64,000 nt of DNA from QANA01 sp963665505 (GTDB taxonomy: Bacteria; Bacillota; Clostridia; Christensenellales; Christensenellaceae), in contig OY762275.1 of NCBI GenBank assembly GCA_963665505.1, positions 62,001 to 126,000 on the forward strand, read 5' to 3'. Shown in pieces: positions 49,843 to 58,165 of the stretch. Under the pieces are notes generated by a model, which was given only the letters and a program-made list of their open reading frames with translations, searched no databases and was not told the origin of the DNA. Position 1 is the first letter of the stretch; every line of letters begins with the position of its first letter. The translations under genes were made by a program, and so were the position numbers.

Positions 49843-52842
49843 TCATGCTATCTTTTGCGCGGTAAAATCGAAATCGATTTCTCCGCCCTCGGTACTATGG
49901 GTCACCTTTCCTTCGATCATATATCCGCCGTCCGTTTTCGTGACTTTTGCGTCAATGGTAATATTCATCGAAACCGAAGAAGGCGCGGAAAGGCTCCCTC
50001 CCTCATACATTTGTCCCGATGCGGTGTTTTGCGATTCGGTTACCGCGCTGCCCTCGATTTTAATGACGCCGTCTTTTGTCACGCTGCCGTGCAGTTCCAC
50101 GTCCGTGATGCTGTCCGTTGTAAATTCCGCATACGCCACCGTATATTCGGAGTGAATATCCATTTTATAGCTGACCGTTACCGAGTGGTCTTCCTTTATG
50201 TTGATGAAAATATCCGGGTCATTGCCGGTGACCGCACTGGCTCCGACATATTGGTTCATATACTCCCGGTATTTATCCATGATAGGAAGCGTTCCTTTAT
50301 AATCGCCGGAAAAGTCGTCATCTTTGATCGGAACAACGTTTGTGTTGCCGCTGATCTCGATATCCACGATCAGTTCCGGCTGCACTTCATAGATCTTGTC
50401 TTTGTCTTCGGGTTTGTATAATGCGACCTGGCTGAATGCGCCGGCCCTCTGGTGCGCCAGCATCGTAAACTGAATCGACGCCTTGCCTTCGTTGTCCAGC
50501 ACTGCCGCCCAGTCCATCAGCTTCAAATTGTTTTTCAGTTCCTCTGAATACGGGACGACAATATATCCGGCATAGACGGGGGTCTCCATCTTTTTCGCGC
50601 TTTCATCGACATACTGCAACTCAATGACTTGATTCAGTTCGTCCCGCAGTGTTTCGATACTTTTTTTCAGCTCGTCCTCGCGGCGCAGGAAGATCTCTTC
50701 CTGTTTTTCCCGCATCATCGGCATAATTTGTTTTGTTAAAATATCATTGCGCATTTTGGCCGACAGTTCATTTTTGATATCGCGGTAAACGCTGTACATA
50801 CTGTCATCCGTATTATCGAAAAACTGCATATAACTGAGCGCACTGCTATAATTGCTGTCCGGACCGATTTTCTGGTCAAACCTTGCGTCCTGTTTGACCA
50901 GGTACGCATCTGCCGCCGAAATGCTGATGCCGTCGATTGCCTCAACGTTACTGATATAATCCCAAAGAAGAACGTTAAAATCTCCGTCCGGGCTGAGCTT
51001 ATTTTGCTGTACCAAATAGATAACTTCGCTTTCATCGAAATGAACGAGGCCCCATTTCCCGTATAAAAACCCGTCTTTGTTTGCAACAACCATGTTCGCG
51101 CGCTCCGAAGCGGGCAGTTCCCAGAACGTATTGACATATCTGTCCAGCTCCTGATTGACCAGTTGCATGAAATAATCGGACCGCTCCATTCCTTCGGGTA
51201 TATTGTTTGCGGTCATCGCCTCTTCGTTCAGCGCATTGATGATTTCAAACCAGTCGCTGCTGCTTCTGTATGCGCCGCCGTTTTCGGGTTTGCTTTTATA
51301 GTATGTGCTGTACGCGCCGCAGAGCTTTTTATGTTCAAGCTGATCTATGTATCGACTGACCTCTACCGGCCCAAAAACCAACTCATACACAAACAAACCG
51401 ACAATTGCCCAGGATGCAAAGTAACCGGCCGTCGCGCCAAACACAGCCTCAACGGCTGCCGCGCCCTTGTAATATATCATGCCCTTAAGGAAATTGAACG
51501 CGGTTTCACTGCCGGATTTACCGTAATACATATCGGAAGCCAGTTGGAACAGCGAGAGCGCTGCGCCCACATGGCTGAGCTTCGAGTTCATGGATTCAAG
51601 CCACGTTCCTTTATACGCATCCGAGATCAACAACACCGTTTTGGAACCGTATTCGGGCACCCCTTCCATTTTCCCGAGCCACGATAATGCGGTCTCGATA
51701 TTCAGCTGCGTAAGGTCGCCCGTCCCGTTATCCGCGATTCTTTTGATGACCGCTTCATTGTCAATCAGTCCGTATATTTGCTTAGCAACCTCAAAATTAT
51801 AGGTGAGCGCCATTTCCATCAAGTCACCTTCCGGCTGCGTATAATATACTCCAAAGTTCGGGGCATCGGTCCACAGCCCCGAGGACGTGAACACCTGCTT
51901 TTTATTCAGGTCGACGGTGCCCGAGAAAGACTGTGTAAACGGTTCGATATTGTTGGCAAACCCGAAAGGCGTTAAATGATAGGTGGCGATTGAAACGACC
52001 TGCTTTTCTTCGTCGATCGTATAGTGCGCCTGCTGCCAGCTTTTCGTTTCCGCATCATAATATATGCCGACAAGGCATTGCTGCGGCGTGTACCCCGGCG
52101 CGATGCTGTTCGGGTCATAGGGTATTTCGATATGGATCGCGCCCTGAAGTTCCTGGTCCGTATCCAGCAGAAAATCATACACCGTCAGCTCGACGCCTTC
52201 AAACGGAGACGTGGCATCCATTTCCCTGATCTGCGCGGCAGCCGGTCCATCAAGACACAGCGATGATATTGTCATGCTGACATTTTGATCTGCCGCCGTT
52301 ATCGTCAGGTTTTCCTCAGATAGTTCTGCCTCGGCGATCACATCCCCCTCGGTAGGAGGCTGCCCCCATCCTTCCGACTGTGTGCTGCCGTAATTATTCC
52401 AAATGCCGAGGTGCGTGTTCAGCCTGCTGTTCATGAAAGGGAACAGCGCAAAGTTAACAACCAGGCAAAAAGCCAGTACGATCGAAACCGAGGCCATAGC
52501 CGTCCGTGTTTTCCTTTTTTTCTTGTTGCGATTGGAAGGAGCAACACTTGTATTGGATTTGTATAGGGGAGCGCCGCAGCGTATGCAATAACTTTTATCC
52601 GCGCTGTTACTATAGCCACAGTTGGTACAAGTTTTAGTATTAACAGAGTGCACGGGTATGTTTCCATCATATCTTGCGCCGCAGTTTGGACAAAACTGCT
52701 GCCCCGAAAGGATCGGCGCACCGCAGTGACTGCATACTTGCCGGGCGCCGGAAAGGCCGTTATCAACAAGCGTGCCGCAGTAACTGCAAAATTTCGAATC
52801 GCTTGAAACAGGATTGCCGCAATTTTTACAATACACAGTCAT
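49843..52842 (-). CDS. Large triple-zinc-ribbon membrane protein
   Basis: 999 residues. Three zinc-ribbon units at the N-terminus: YCKNCGNPVSSDSKFCSYCG, CSHCGAPILSGQQFCPNCG and CTNCGYSNSADKSYCIRCG. A basic stretch and one membrane helix follow (about 117-140). The large C-terminal part (about 850 residues) is probably extracellular: a beta-sandwich region near 170-290, a helical region with a hydrophobic patch near 460-490 (GATAGYFASWAIVGLFVYELVFG), a coiled-coil stretch around 720-760, and beta-rich domains at the end. ATG at 52842 follows AGAGG. It is the first gene of the minus-strand surface-protein run. Function unknown. Confidence 0.8.
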   Translation of the reverse strand: MTVYCKNCGNPVSSDSKFCSYCGTLVDNGLSGARQVCSHCGAPILSGQQFCPNCGARYDGNIPVHSVNTKTCTNCGYSNSADKSYCIRCGAPLYKSNTSVAPSNRNKKKRKTRTAMASVSIVLAFCLVVNFALFPFMNSRLNTHLGIWNNYGSTQSEGWGQPPTEGDVIAEAELSEENLTITAADQNVSMTISSLCLDGPAAAQIREMDATSPFEGVELTVYDFLLDTDQELQGAIHIEIPYDPNSIAPGYTPQQCLVGIYYDAETKSWQQAHYTIDEEKQVVSIATYHLTPFGFANNIEPFTQSFSGTVDLNKKQVFTSSGLWTDAPNFGVYYTQPEGDLMEMALTYNFEVAKQIYGLIDNEAVIKRIADNGTGDLTQLNIETALSWLGKMEGVPEYGSKTVLLISDAYKGTWLESMNSKLSHVGAALSLFQLASDMYYGKSGSETAFNFLKGMIYYKGAAAVEAVFGATAGYFASWAIVGLFVYELVFGPVEVSRYIDQLEHKKLCGAYSTYYKSKPENGGAYRSSSDWFEIINALNEEAMTANNIPEGMERSDYFMQLVNQELDRYVNTFWELPASERANMVVANKDGFLYGKWGLVHFDESEVIYLVQQNKLSPDGDFNVLLWDYISNVEAIDGISISAADAYLVKQDARFDQKIGPDSNYSSALSYMQFFDNTDDSMYSVYRDIKNELSAKMRNDILTKQIMPMMREKQEEIFLRREDELKKSIETLRDELNQVIELQYVDESAKKMETPVYAGYIVVPYSEELKNNLKLMDWAAVLDNEGKASIQFTMLAHQRAGAFSQVALYKPEDKDKIYEVQPELIVDIEISGNTNVVPIKDDDFSGDYKGTLPIMDKYREYMNQYVGASAVTGNDPDIFINIKEDHSVTVSYKMDIHSEYTVAYAEFTTDSITDVELHGSVTKDGVIKIEGSAVTESQNTASGQMYEGGSLSAPSSVSMNITIDAKVTKTDGGYMIEGKVTHSTEGGEIDFDFTAQKIA

Positions 52843-52952
52843 AATAAACCTCTTGGTTACAACGTTATAAAGTTTCACCATCATTTTATCATATGGGCCT
52901 ATCAAATAAAATAGAGAAGAGAGTCTCTGCTCAAATAAAGTTTCTGAAAAAT

Positions 52953-53036
52953 ACTACGTTGGAGCAATATGCACACACCGTCAACAAAGGTAAGCGCAAA
53001 TCATCACAGGTGGTCAGCAGGCTCTATTTTAAAAAG
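52953..53036 (+). pseudogene. Relic of a tyrosine-recombinase C-terminus (left copy)
   Basis: A plus-strand frame encodes TTLEQYAHTVNKGKRKSSQV then VSRLYFKK, which matches the last 30 residues of phage integrases, including the active-site Tyr in QYAH. Nothing upstream in the frame looks like integrase. It is related to the right-hand copy at 57989. It lies in the 668-base gene-poor gap 52843-53510, which also holds an att-like relic and the lar operon promoter. Confidence 0.65.
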
Positions 53037-53086
53037 CAGAGGGATTTATGCCCGAATGCCTGCTTCCAACACATTGCCGTATAAGA

Positions 53087-53146
53087 AAAGCCTCGTAATC
53101 ATTGCGGCGGGGTTTCCCCTGGCAGCGGGACCAGGAGCCAAAACGG
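53087..53146. other. Decayed copy of the tRNA-Gln 3' end and terminator (att-like relic)
   Basis: The order and sequence here (ATAAG, AAAGCC, CGTAATCATTG, GGGGTTT, TGGCAGCGG, ACCAGGA) match, with gaps and substitutions, the region 58822-58895, where the tRNA-Gln terminator and the 3' end of tRNA-Gln lie. It is read as an old left attachment junction next to an integrase relic. Confidence 0.5.
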
Positions 53147-53265
53147 AATTGAGCGAATTTACCGGCATTTCCCGGTTATACTACATTTAGAAAACACATG
53201 TATAAATATTCTATTCTTTTCAAATATTCATGACAGAGGTATGGCATAATCAACACCTTGGCATC

Positions 53266-53294
53266 TTGACAATCAGACAAGTATACAATATAAT
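53266..53294 (+). promoter_or_regulatory. Perfect-consensus promoter of the lar operon
   Basis: TTGACA (53266-53271), exactly 17 bases, TATAAT (53289-53294). The transcript would have a leader of about 210 bases before the first gene at 53511. Confidence 0.82.
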
Positions 53295-53385
53295 AAATTT
53301 GATTGGTATGAAGCCAATTAAGAGACGTTGAAGCGTTTTTTATTTTTTATTCCGGTATGGTTATGCACGAAATGTATGCTATAAA

Positions 53386-53426
53386 GGTATACGGTTTTCC
53401 TGAAGGGAAACCATAGGCCTTTTTTT
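53386..53426 (+). terminator. Candidate attenuator in the lar operon leader
   Basis: GGTTTTCC (53393-53400) pairs with GGGAAACC (53405-53412). The stem extends outward with GGTAT and ATA..CC, and seven T follow at 53420-53426. It lies about 85 bases after the transcript start, and two further small hairpins precede it. A conditional terminator (riboswitch or protein-controlled) is likely. Confidence 0.6.
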
Positions 53427-53510
53427 ATTGTCTCTCTTACCAATATGGTCGGGGATATGCGATATTGAATGGATCCTACCGGGCAACAACATCATGAGGA
53501 GGGAATTATT

Positions 53511-53930
53511 ATGGCGTGTTTTCTTGTTCCTACCGCTGAGGCAATCGCGGTAACGGTCATAACTAAGCTTGTAAAGTCGAAAGAAAAAAACTCCCAACCT
53601 TTAACGCTCAAAACGGGAAATGATGATTTTAATGCGGAAACCAAGGTCCCGTTTTCAAGGAAGCTGAAGTGGCTTTCCAACCTGCTCTGGGGCGGCTCGG
53701 TATTGCTGGCCTTTGAGCATGTATGGCACGGCGAAGTCGTTCCCTGGTTCCCGTTTTTAACAGCCGCAAGCAATGCTGCAGACGCTTCGGAAATGCTGCA
53801 TGAGATGTCCACAGCGGGCGTCACTATGGCTATTTTAGTTACTGCCGTTTGGGTCGGAATGCTGGCTGTTTCAAGCATAATTGAAAAAAGAGCGCTGAAA
53901 GAGAACGCTTCTGCAAAGCAGGAGGGATAA
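53511..53930 (+). CDS. Small membrane protein of the lar operon
   Basis: 139 residues with about three hydrophobic segments: an N-terminal helix (MACFLVPTAEAIAVTVITKLV), a middle one around WLSNLLWGGSVLLAFEHVWHG, and a C-terminal one (VTMAILVTAVWVGMLAVSSII). Histidines near the middle helix (FEHVWHGE, MLHEM) could bind metal. GAGGAGGGAATTATT precedes the ATG. It is three bases upstream of the next membrane gene and heads the unit ending in larE-larB-larC. Nickel uptake or export would make sense for that context, but this is inference; no known transporter family recognised. Confidence 0.75.
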   Translation: MACFLVPTAEAIAVTVITKLVKSKEKNSQPLTLKTGNDDFNAETKVPFSRKLKWLSNLLWGGSVLLAFEHVWHGEVVPWFPFLTAASNAADASEMLHEMSTAGVTMAILVTAVWVGMLAVSSIIEKRALKENASAKQEG

Positions 53931-53933
53931 TAC

Positions 53934-54245
53934 ATGACATTGCTTACCACCGTGTTTGCGGCAGTCATATGCACGATTATATGGTATAAGAATGCCCCGA
54001 ACAGCAAGATGAAAGTAGGGGTTCTTTGCTGGATGTATTGGGGTGCTTCCCTAATGTGGCTGGTAGATGCGATCTTTGAATATGCCGAGCTGCATGCCGA
54101 ATTTTTTACCCCGGCACCGACGGATATGCTCAATGATTTCTATCTTGGTCTTTCTGTCATAGCCCTGGGTCTTATCATCTGGCTGGTCATACTGCTGATT
54201 AAGGACCCCAAAAACGTTGTTAGAGCAGCGCTTTTGAAAAAATAA
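53934..54245 (+). CDS. Small membrane protein of the lar operon
   Basis: 103 residues, mostly hydrophobic, with about three membrane segments (LLTTVFAAVICTIIWY, VLCWMYWGASLMWLVDAIFEY, and LGLSVIALGLIIWLVILLI). The loop between the second and third holds EYAELHAEFF. GGAGGG in the end of the previous gene serves as its ribosome binding site, so the two small proteins are probably made together and may form a complex. A strong hairpin follows before larE. Function unknown. Confidence 0.75.
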   Translation: MTLLTTVFAAVICTIIWYKNAPNSKMKVGVLCWMYWGASLMWLVDAIFEYAELHAEFFTPAPTDMLNDFYLGLSVIALGLIIWLVILLIKDPKNVVRAALLKK

Positions 54246-54262
54246 AATGTGCCGCGTTGTCA

Positions 54263-54299
54263 AAAAGCGGTTTTGCTGGTAATCGGCGAAACCGCTTTT
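54263..54299 (+). terminator. Hairpin between the small membrane genes and larE
   Basis: AAAAGCGGTTT (54263-54273) pairs with AAACCGCTTTT (54289-54299). Only four T close it, so partial termination or mRNA processing between gene groups is likely. Confidence 0.55.
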
Positions 54300-54352
54300 C
54301 TGAAGTTAAAAGATTTTTTCATAAGGAGTATTCCCTCGGATGAGGTGCATTC

Positions 54353-55102
54353 ATGGAACTTTCAACATTCTTTAAGAACCATTCTGAGATTGCATTGGCT
54401 TTTTCCGGCGGTGTGGATTCAGCCTATCTTCTTCACATGGCGATGAAATGCGGTGCAAAGGTGCGCGCGTATTTTGTCAAATCTGCGTTCCAGCCGCAGT
54501 TTGAGTTGGGCGACGCCAAGCGAATGGCAGAGGAGCTTAACGCCGATCTGTGTATTCTTGAGGCGGATGTACTGTCGCTTCCCGCAGTCGTGGCAAACCC
54601 TGCGGAACGTTGCTATCATTGCAAAAAGATCCTCTTCTCAACAATCGCACGTCATGCGCAGTCGGATGGATACAAAACCCTTATTGACGGCACGAATGCC
54701 TCCGATGATGCGGGCGACCGCCCAGGTATGCGTGCATTGAAAGAATTCTCCGTGCTTTCCCCGTTGCGGGAATGCGGATTGAAAAAGGACGAGATCAGGC
54801 AGCTTTCTAAAGAAGCCGGGTTATTTTCATGGAACAAACCTGCCTATGCCTGTCTCGCGACAAGGATCCCGACCGGAGATTCGATCACAAAAGAAAAGCT
54901 GGAAAAAATAGAACGTGCCGAGGAGTATCTGTTTTTACTCGGATTTTCTGATTTCCGTATCCATATATTGGGTTCTTCCGCAAAAATACAGGTGCCGGCT
55001 GCGCAGATCGAACTGCTCATTAAAAACAGACATTCTATCGTAAATAAACTGAAGAAATCTTTCGAGGCTGTGCTGCTCGATCTGGAGGGACGAGATGAAT
55101 GA
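54353..55102 (+). CDS. larE: LarE, sulfur insertase of nickel-pincer cofactor synthesis
   Basis: 249 residues. It adenylates and sulfurises pyridinium-3,5-biscarboxylic acid mononucleotide, giving the dithio form (P2TMN). The PP-loop SGGVDS is at 18-23. Cys167 in KPAYACLATRIPTGD corresponds by context to the sacrificial sulfur-donor Cys of Lactobacillus LarE. No cysteine occurs after it, so a three-Cys Fe-S LarE is unlikely. Another pair, CYHCKK, is at 87-92. GAGGTG precedes the ATG at 54353. The gene overlaps larB by eight bases. Confidence 0.93.
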   Translation: MELSTFFKNHSEIALAFSGGVDSAYLLHMAMKCGAKVRAYFVKSAFQPQFELGDAKRMAEELNADLCILEADVLSLPAVVANPAERCYHCKKILFSTIARHAQSDGYKTLIDGTNASDDAGDRPGMRALKEFSVLSPLRECGLKKDEIRQLSKEAGLFSWNKPAYACLATRIPTGDSITKEKLEKIERAEEYLFLLGFSDFRIHILGSSAKIQVPAAQIELLIKNRHSIVNKLKKSFEAVLLDLEGRDE

Positions 55103-55850
55103 TTCCATCAAGCGGATATTGGAGGAGGTCCAAAGCGGAGACCTGTCCGTTGAGGATGCCGTTTTAAAGCTGAAAACGGCCCCTTTTGTAGATATCGGGT
55201 TTGCCAAGGTCGACCTGCACAGAAGGCTGCGCAAAGGCGCTGGCGAAGTTATCTACGGCGCCGGGAAAACACCGGAGCAGATCATCGGGATCGCGGACGC
55301 CATGAACAAGAATGACCAGGGCACCATTCTGATCACACGGCTGGAGCTGGAAGCCGCCAAAAGCATCCAACAGGTCTATGCTCTGGCCTACCATGCGACC
55401 GGGAAAATCGGGATCATCGGTCCATTGCCGGAAGCGGACGGTTTGGGGAGGATTGTCGTTGCAACAGGCGGCACAAGCGACATTCCCGTGGCGGAGGAAG
55501 CGGCCTTGACCGCAGAGGCCCTCGGCAATGAAGTGACCCGGCTTTATGATGTCGGCGTCGCCGGATTGCATCGCCTGCTGGCGCATCTGGACGACATCAT
55601 GCGCGCCAGCGTGGTTATCGCCATTGCCGGGATGGAAGGCGCGCTTGCCAGCGTAATCGGCGGGCTTGCGCGTTGCCCCGTAATCGCAGTACCCACAAGC
55701 GTCGGTTACGGCGCATCTTTTGGCGGATTGTCTGCGCTGCTGTCCATGCTCAATTCCTGTGCCAGCGGCGTTTCGGTCGTTAATATTGATAACGGTTTTG
55801 GAGCCGGTTATCTTGCAAGCATGATCAACCATATGGAGAGAGAAAAATGA
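55095..55850 (+). CDS. larB: LarB, NaAD carboxylase/hydrolase of nickel-pincer cofactor synthesis
   Basis: 251 residues. It carboxylates the pyridinium ring of nicotinic acid adenine dinucleotide and hydrolyses the phosphoanhydride, giving P2CMN. The C-terminal half is related to PurE: VVATGGTSDIPVAEEAALTAE and the CPVIAVPTSVGYGASFGG loop are the expected binding motifs. The N-terminal segment with DLHRRLRKGAGEVIYGAGKT is typical of LarB. The ATG lies inside the end of larE (eight-base overlap), and it overlaps larC by four bases, so the three are translationally linked. Confidence 0.94.
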   Translation: MNDSIKRILEEVQSGDLSVEDAVLKLKTAPFVDIGFAKVDLHRRLRKGAGEVIYGAGKTPEQIIGIADAMNKNDQGTILITRLELEAAKSIQQVYALAYHATGKIGIIGPLPEADGLGRIVVATGGTSDIPVAEEAALTAEALGNEVTRLYDVGVAGLHRLLAHLDDIMRASVVIAIAGMEGALASVIGGLARCPVIAVPTSVGYGASFGGLSALLSMLNSCASGVSVVNIDNGFGAGYLASMINHMEREK

Positions 55851-57091
55851 AAACATTATATCTGGATTGCGGCATGGGCGCCGCCGGCGATATGCTGACC
55901 GCAGCCTTGTTGGAACTTCTCCCGGATCAGGACGCATTTCTCGATGAGATAAACGGCCTTGGCATTCCCGGTGTTCATATAAAGAAAGAATTGTCGACCA
56001 AATGCGGTATCAACGGCACACATATCAGCGTGACCGTTGACGGAGAGGAAGAAGAGAGCGCCGATTTGCATGCGCATCACCATGGCCATGACCACGAGCA
56101 TACCCACGGGCATGAACACGCCCATACACATGCAGATGGAACCACACATCATCATCACAGCAGCATGCACGAAATCGGAAACATTATTGAAGGATTGCGC
56201 CTGCCGAAAAAAGTGCAGGCGGATATTTTGGCCGTATATACGCTGATTGCGGAAGCGGAAAGCAAGGCCCATGGCGTTCCGGTCGTAGAAATCCATTTTC
56301 ACGAGGTTGGTACAATGGACGCCATTGCCGACATTACGGCGCTCTGTCTTCTCATGGATAAAATTGCACCGGAGCGCGTGATCGTTTCTCCCATTCACGT
56401 AGGTAGCGGCCATGTCAGATGCGCGCACGGCATCCTCCCTGTCCCTGCGCCTGCGACAGCATACATTCTGCGCGATGTTCCGATCTATGGCGGAAGTGTC
56501 AAAGGAGAACTCTGCACACCCACCGGCGCCGCGCTGCTGAAACATTTTGCCACAGAATTTGGCAATATGCCCGTGATGAACGTACAGGCGATCGGGTATG
56601 GCATGGGCAAAAAAGACTTTGCGGCTGCAAACTGTGTGCGCGCTTTGCTTGGGGAAACGGCGGACGGCGGAGACGCCATATCAGAACTTATCTGCAATGT
56701 GGACGATATGACGCCGGAAGCAGTCGGATTCGCGATGGAGTGTTTTTTTAAAGCGGGCGCACTTGATGTCTATACGGTCCCCATCGGCATGAAAAAATCC
56801 AGGCCCGGCATACAGGTATGCGTCATATGCAGGGAATCTGAGAAGGACAAAATGGTTCCCCTGATTTTCAAACATACGACTACATTAGGTATCCGTGAGA
56901 ATATCAGCAGGCGGTATACCTTAAGCCGTACGACTTCGGTAGTGAATACCCCCTATGGCCAAGTCCGGCAAAAGCGATCCGAAGGTTACGGTGAAAAAAA
57001 GGCAAAATACGAATTTGATGATCTGGCACGTATCGCAAAAGAAATGGGCCTCAGTCTTGCAGATGTGAGCAAGCGGATCGAAAAAAACTAA
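55847..57091 (+). CDS. larC: LarC, nickel insertase (cyclometallase), full-length fused form
   Basis: 414 residues. CTP-dependent insertion of nickel into P2TMN, giving the nickel-pincer cofactor. N-terminal LYLDCGMGAAGDMLTAALLELLP is the family start. Residues about 75-110 form a His-rich segment with more than fifteen histidines in short HxHx runs, a likely nickel store. EIHFHEVGTMDAIADI and the C-terminal CNVDDMTPEAVGFAMECFF follow. In Lactobacillus plantarum larC1 and larC2 are joined only by programmed frameshifting; here one uninterrupted frame encodes both parts. No larA racemase is in the window, so the client enzyme lies elsewhere. Confidence 0.94.
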   Translation: MKTLYLDCGMGAAGDMLTAALLELLPDQDAFLDEINGLGIPGVHIKKELSTKCGINGTHISVTVDGEEEESADLHAHHHGHDHEHTHGHEHAHTHADGTTHHHHSSMHEIGNIIEGLRLPKKVQADILAVYTLIAEAESKAHGVPVVEIHFHEVGTMDAIADITALCLLMDKIAPERVIVSPIHVGSGHVRCAHGILPVPAPATAYILRDVPIYGGSVKGELCTPTGAALLKHFATEFGNMPVMNVQAIGYGMGKKDFAAANCVRALLGETADGGDAISELICNVDDMTPEAVGFAMECFFKAGALDVYTVPIGMKKSRPGIQVCVICRESEKDKMVPLIFKHTTTLGIRENISRRYTLSRTTSVVNTPYGQVRQKRSEGYGEKKAKYEFDDLARIAKEMGLSLADVSKRIEKN

Positions 57092-57106
57092 AGGAAGAAT
57101 CGTGCT

Positions 57107-57859
57107 ATGGGAGAATTGACCCGCGCCGGTCTGGATAGCCAGTTTTACAACGAACCTTGCCGTATAGAAGATACGGAAGACATGTTTTGGCTTCGAGAAT
57201 CGGATGATTATCAGAGCCGTATTGCCCTGGGGAATGCTCTTGCTGCGCAATACCGATTCAAAGAAGCGATAGAAGCGTATAAAAAAGCGCTGGACATACG
57301 CTCGGATGACTGGAAACTGCTGAACCGCCTGGCCGGCGCAGAGCTAACGCTCAGGCGGTTTGATTGTGCGATGGCACGGTATCGTCATTGCCTTAAGTTG
57401 GGTGCCGATAAACAAGTGATCGCTTATCCGCTTGGCATTGGGTCCTATCTGCAAAAAGACTATGACGCAGCGATATCGTGGTTTAAAAATTGTCTGCCTT
57501 GCGATGATGAAATGGCAATCGCGATCATCTATTGGCACACGCTCAGTTGCTATCGCTGCAACCGTACGCCCACGCTGCTCAACGCGTATCATACCGATAT
57601 GAAGGTGGGGCATCATAGCGCATACCGGCTTGCCGTCTCCGTTTTCAGCGGAGAATCCAGCTGGACGGATGCACTGGCGCAACTCGGAAACGAAACCGAT
57701 GACCTAAATATCGTTGTCGCGTTATATGGCGTGTGCAGATATCTTGCCTTTATTGGAAATACGAATGAAAATGACCACTGTTTGCATCAACTACTGAAGT
57801 ACGATACGGTCTGGCCCTGTGTCCCCTATCTTGCAGCATGGAACGACGCCCATTCATGA
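57107..57859 (+). CDS. TPR-repeat protein downstream of larC
   Basis: 250 residues. Two to four tetratricopeptide-like repeats: RIALGNALAAQYRFKEAIEAYKKALDI, LLNRLAGAELTLRRFDCAMARYRHCLKL, YPLGIGSYLQKDYDAAISWFKNC. The rest is helical, with several Cys and His (CYRCNRTP, HTDMKVGHHS). The ATG lies 15 bases after the larC stop with AAGGAAG upstream, so it is probably the last gene of the lar transcript. TPR proteins mediate protein contacts; an accessory role for the client racemase is conceivable but unsupported. Confidence 0.75.
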   Translation: MGELTRAGLDSQFYNEPCRIEDTEDMFWLRESDDYQSRIALGNALAAQYRFKEAIEAYKKALDIRSDDWKLLNRLAGAELTLRRFDCAMARYRHCLKLGADKQVIAYPLGIGSYLQKDYDAAISWFKNCLPCDDEMAIAIIYWHTLSCYRCNRTPTLLNAYHTDMKVGHHSAYRLAVSVFSGESSWTDALAQLGNETDDLNIVVALYGVCRYLAFIGNTNENDHCLHQLLKYDTVWPCVPYLAAWNDAHS

Positions 57860-57988
57860 TTTCAGTTTTCGGGCAGGCATACCCGCATCAAATCCTGGCG
57901 AACAAAGACCGGTTTTTTAAAGATACGGCTGCCTGATTTGGAACACACGGTTGTGCCCTACTTGATTGAATCCGGTTAATCGCCAAAG

Positions 57989-58111
57989 ATGGTTCGAGAA
58001 TTTGTTGGACACACCGATGCGCGCTTCACGCTGAAGCAGTATGCACATGTCGTTAATGCAAGCAAGCGTAAATCCTTGGAGGTAATCAGCGATTTGTATT
58101 TTACAAAGTGA
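57989..58111 (+). pseudogene. Relic of a tyrosine-recombinase C-terminus (right copy)
   Basis: 40 codons reading MVREFVGHTDARFTLKQYAH then VVNASKRKSLEVISDLYFTK and a stop. These are the end of an integrase: the GHT histidine region and the active-site Tyr in QYAH. The frame is closed by TAA twelve bases upstream of the ATG, so the catalytic core is gone. It resembles the left copy at 52953. Together they bracket the lar operon. Confidence 0.75.
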
Positions 58112-58165
58112 AATGACTTGTGTCAAATCCAGATATCATTAATAAATTATGGAAAGGGTAGTCTA

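Noticed and set aside
52843..53265. A functional small gene at 52893-53084
   Set aside because: Only the integrase-tail segment is meaningful. The upstream part has no family resemblance and the frame runs on past the normal integrase end, so it is treated as a relic.
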